A DNA stretch of 64,000 nt from Rhodoferax saidenbachensis (GTDB taxonomy: Bacteria; Pseudomonadota; Gammaproteobacteria; Burkholderiales; Burkholderiaceae_C), in the NCBI RefSeq assembly GCF_001955715.1, contig NZ_CP019239.1, positions 1,798,001 to 1,862,000 of the forward strand. The letters are read 5' to 3'. Shown here piece by piece: positions 63,389 to 64,000 of the stretch. The notes beneath the pieces are model-generated. The model did no database searches. It was not told where the DNA came from and saw nothing but the letters and a program-made list of their open reading frames with translations. Position 1 is the first letter of the stretch, and each line of letters begins with the position of its first letter. The translations under genes were made by a program, and so were the position numbers.

Positions 63389-63835
63389 TTACTTGAGGTG
63401 CTTGCCAATCAGGCCAGCCATCTCAAACATCGACACTTGCATCTTGCCGAAGATTTCCTTCAGCTTGGCATCGGCGTTGATCATGCGCTTGTTGACTGCG
63501 TCTTGCAGCTTGTTCTTCTTGATGTAAGCCCACAGCTTGCTGACCACTTCAGTACGTGGCAGAGGCGTGGAGCCCACGATCGCAGCCAGAGCGGCGCTGG
63601 GAGTCAAAGCCTTCATGAATGCGGCGTTCACAGTGCGCTTCTTGGCAGGAGCCTTCTTGGCGGCTACCTTCTTCGCGGGAGCCTTCTTGGCCACTACCTT
63701 TTTAGCGGGAGCGGCTTTCTTGGCGGGAGCAGCTTTCTTCGCTACTACTTTTTTAGCTGGTGCAGCTTTCTTCGCTGGTGCAGCCTTCTTTGCGGGAGCG
63801 GCTTTTTTTGCAGCCGGTTTTTTTGCAGTTGCCAT
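63389..63835 (-). CDS. SWIB/MDM2-domain protein with histone H1-like lysine/alanine tail
   Basis: Basic protein of 148 residues. Residues 2-66 are a low-complexity tail of KKAAPAKK/KKVVAKK/KKAPAKK repeats like the C-terminal tails of histone H1 and bacterial H1-like proteins; the rest (NAAFMKALTPSAALAAIVGS, EVVSKLWAYIKKNKLQD, MINADAKLKEIFG, VSMFEMAGLIGKHL) is a SWIB domain. It presumably binds DNA through the tail; the bacterial SWIB partner is unknown. The frame extends to 63952, but ATG 63835 with AGAAGGAC upstream is the start of the tail. A terminator follows. Confidence 0.9.
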   Translation of the reverse strand: MATAKKPAAKKAAPAKKAAPAKKAAPAKKVVAKKAAPAKKAAPAKKVVAKKAPAKKVAAKKAPAKKRTVNAAFMKALTPSAALAAIVGSTPLPRTEVVSKLWAYIKKNKLQDAVNKRMINADAKLKEIFGKMQVSMFEMAGLIGKHLK

Positions 63836-64000
63836 GATTGATTGTCCTTCTAGAAGTTGATTAATCACCAGCAGAAAAACTGCTTCTTCGCTGGTAAGGC
63901 GCATGCTACTGGAGAAAAAGCGCCTTTCCAAGCGGGAAATTGCTTTTTTCACTCGGAGATGTTGTTTTTTTCATTGGAGAATAGGTCTATTGAACGAAAA
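63836..64000 (-). other. Upstream region of the SWIB gene
   Basis: About 165 AT-rich bases with long A and T runs (for example the T-run at 63965-63971 on the plus strand), to the window edge. It should contain the promoter of the SWIB gene; no sigma-70 boxes are clear enough to mark. I see no other gene. Confidence 0.4.

Noticed and set aside
63640..63830. Tandem short repeats that could be read as a CRISPR or minisatellite
   Set aside because: The periodicity is that of Lys-Lys-Ala-Ala-Pro-Ala codons in the SWIB protein tail; there are no spacers.

Overview
This 64 kb window is a chromosomal segment from a betaproteobacterium of the order Burkholderiales, most likely Comamonadaceae close to Rhodoferax or Polaromonas. 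The basis is the high-GC coding style, the rpsF-priB-rpsR-rplI-dnaB order, the PpsR/PEP synthase pair, the dpp operon order and the SWIB/histone-tail protein. The genus is an inference. I see no tRNA, rRNA, CRISPR array, phage or intact insertion sequence.

Layout. 1-8.1 kb: C4-dicarboxylate uptake (end of a TRAP binding protein, dctA), the gluconeogenic switch ppsR/ppsA, and a sodium:solute symporter fused to its usual small subunit. 8.1-11.3 kb: ribosomal/primosomal operon and dnaB. 11.3-14.4 kb: PhoH-like ATPase, peroxiredoxin and a small Mth938-like gene bracketed by two inverted MITE-like elements. 14.8-18.8 kb: alaA, hom, thrC. 18.9-22.2 kb: moeA, moaD and moaE, with a dapA-like gene on the opposite strand between them. 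22.3-27.9 kb: clpB behind a heat-shock promoter, then small conserved genes. 28.0-29.4 kb: an AT-richer two-gene island (membrane protein plus LPO_1073/Vpar_1526-like protein), the best candidate for an undescribed system. 29.5-34.9 kb: a catabolic cluster with an NMT1-type ABC transporter, a Rieske oxygenase and an 8-oxoguanine-deaminase-like amidohydrolase. 35-45.3 kb: accessory enzymes, transporters and regulators, mscS, a second AT-rich insert at 38.6-39.1 kb, yqhD with its LysR regulator, and ribH under an FMN riboswitch. 45.3-53.3 kb: a sorbosone-dehydrogenase-like lipoprotein and a phenylalanine/tyrosine degradation operon (hppD, VOC protein, fumarylacetoacetase, phhA, ThDP enzyme) divergent from an Lrp-type regulator. 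53.3-57.5 kb: thiamine salvage, in which cytX and thiM-thiE-thiD converge and each has its own TPP riboswitch. 57.6-64 kb: dppBCDF-dppA and a SWIB-domain DNA-binding protein.

The intergenic DNA is unusually rich in repeats. I count ten copies of a roughly 55-65 bp element with a conserved 5-bp stem and 7-nt loop, two REP-like palindromes, two MITE-like elements near 14 kb, and two smaller palindromic elements near 55 kb. The last two families each keep a conserved core while swapping the sequence of a stem and keeping it paired. Some copies supply the stop codon of the neighbouring gene, and one MITE sits directly upstream of alaA. Two foreign-looking AT-rich inserts are preceded by the same ribosome-binding leader and a similar short leader peptide.
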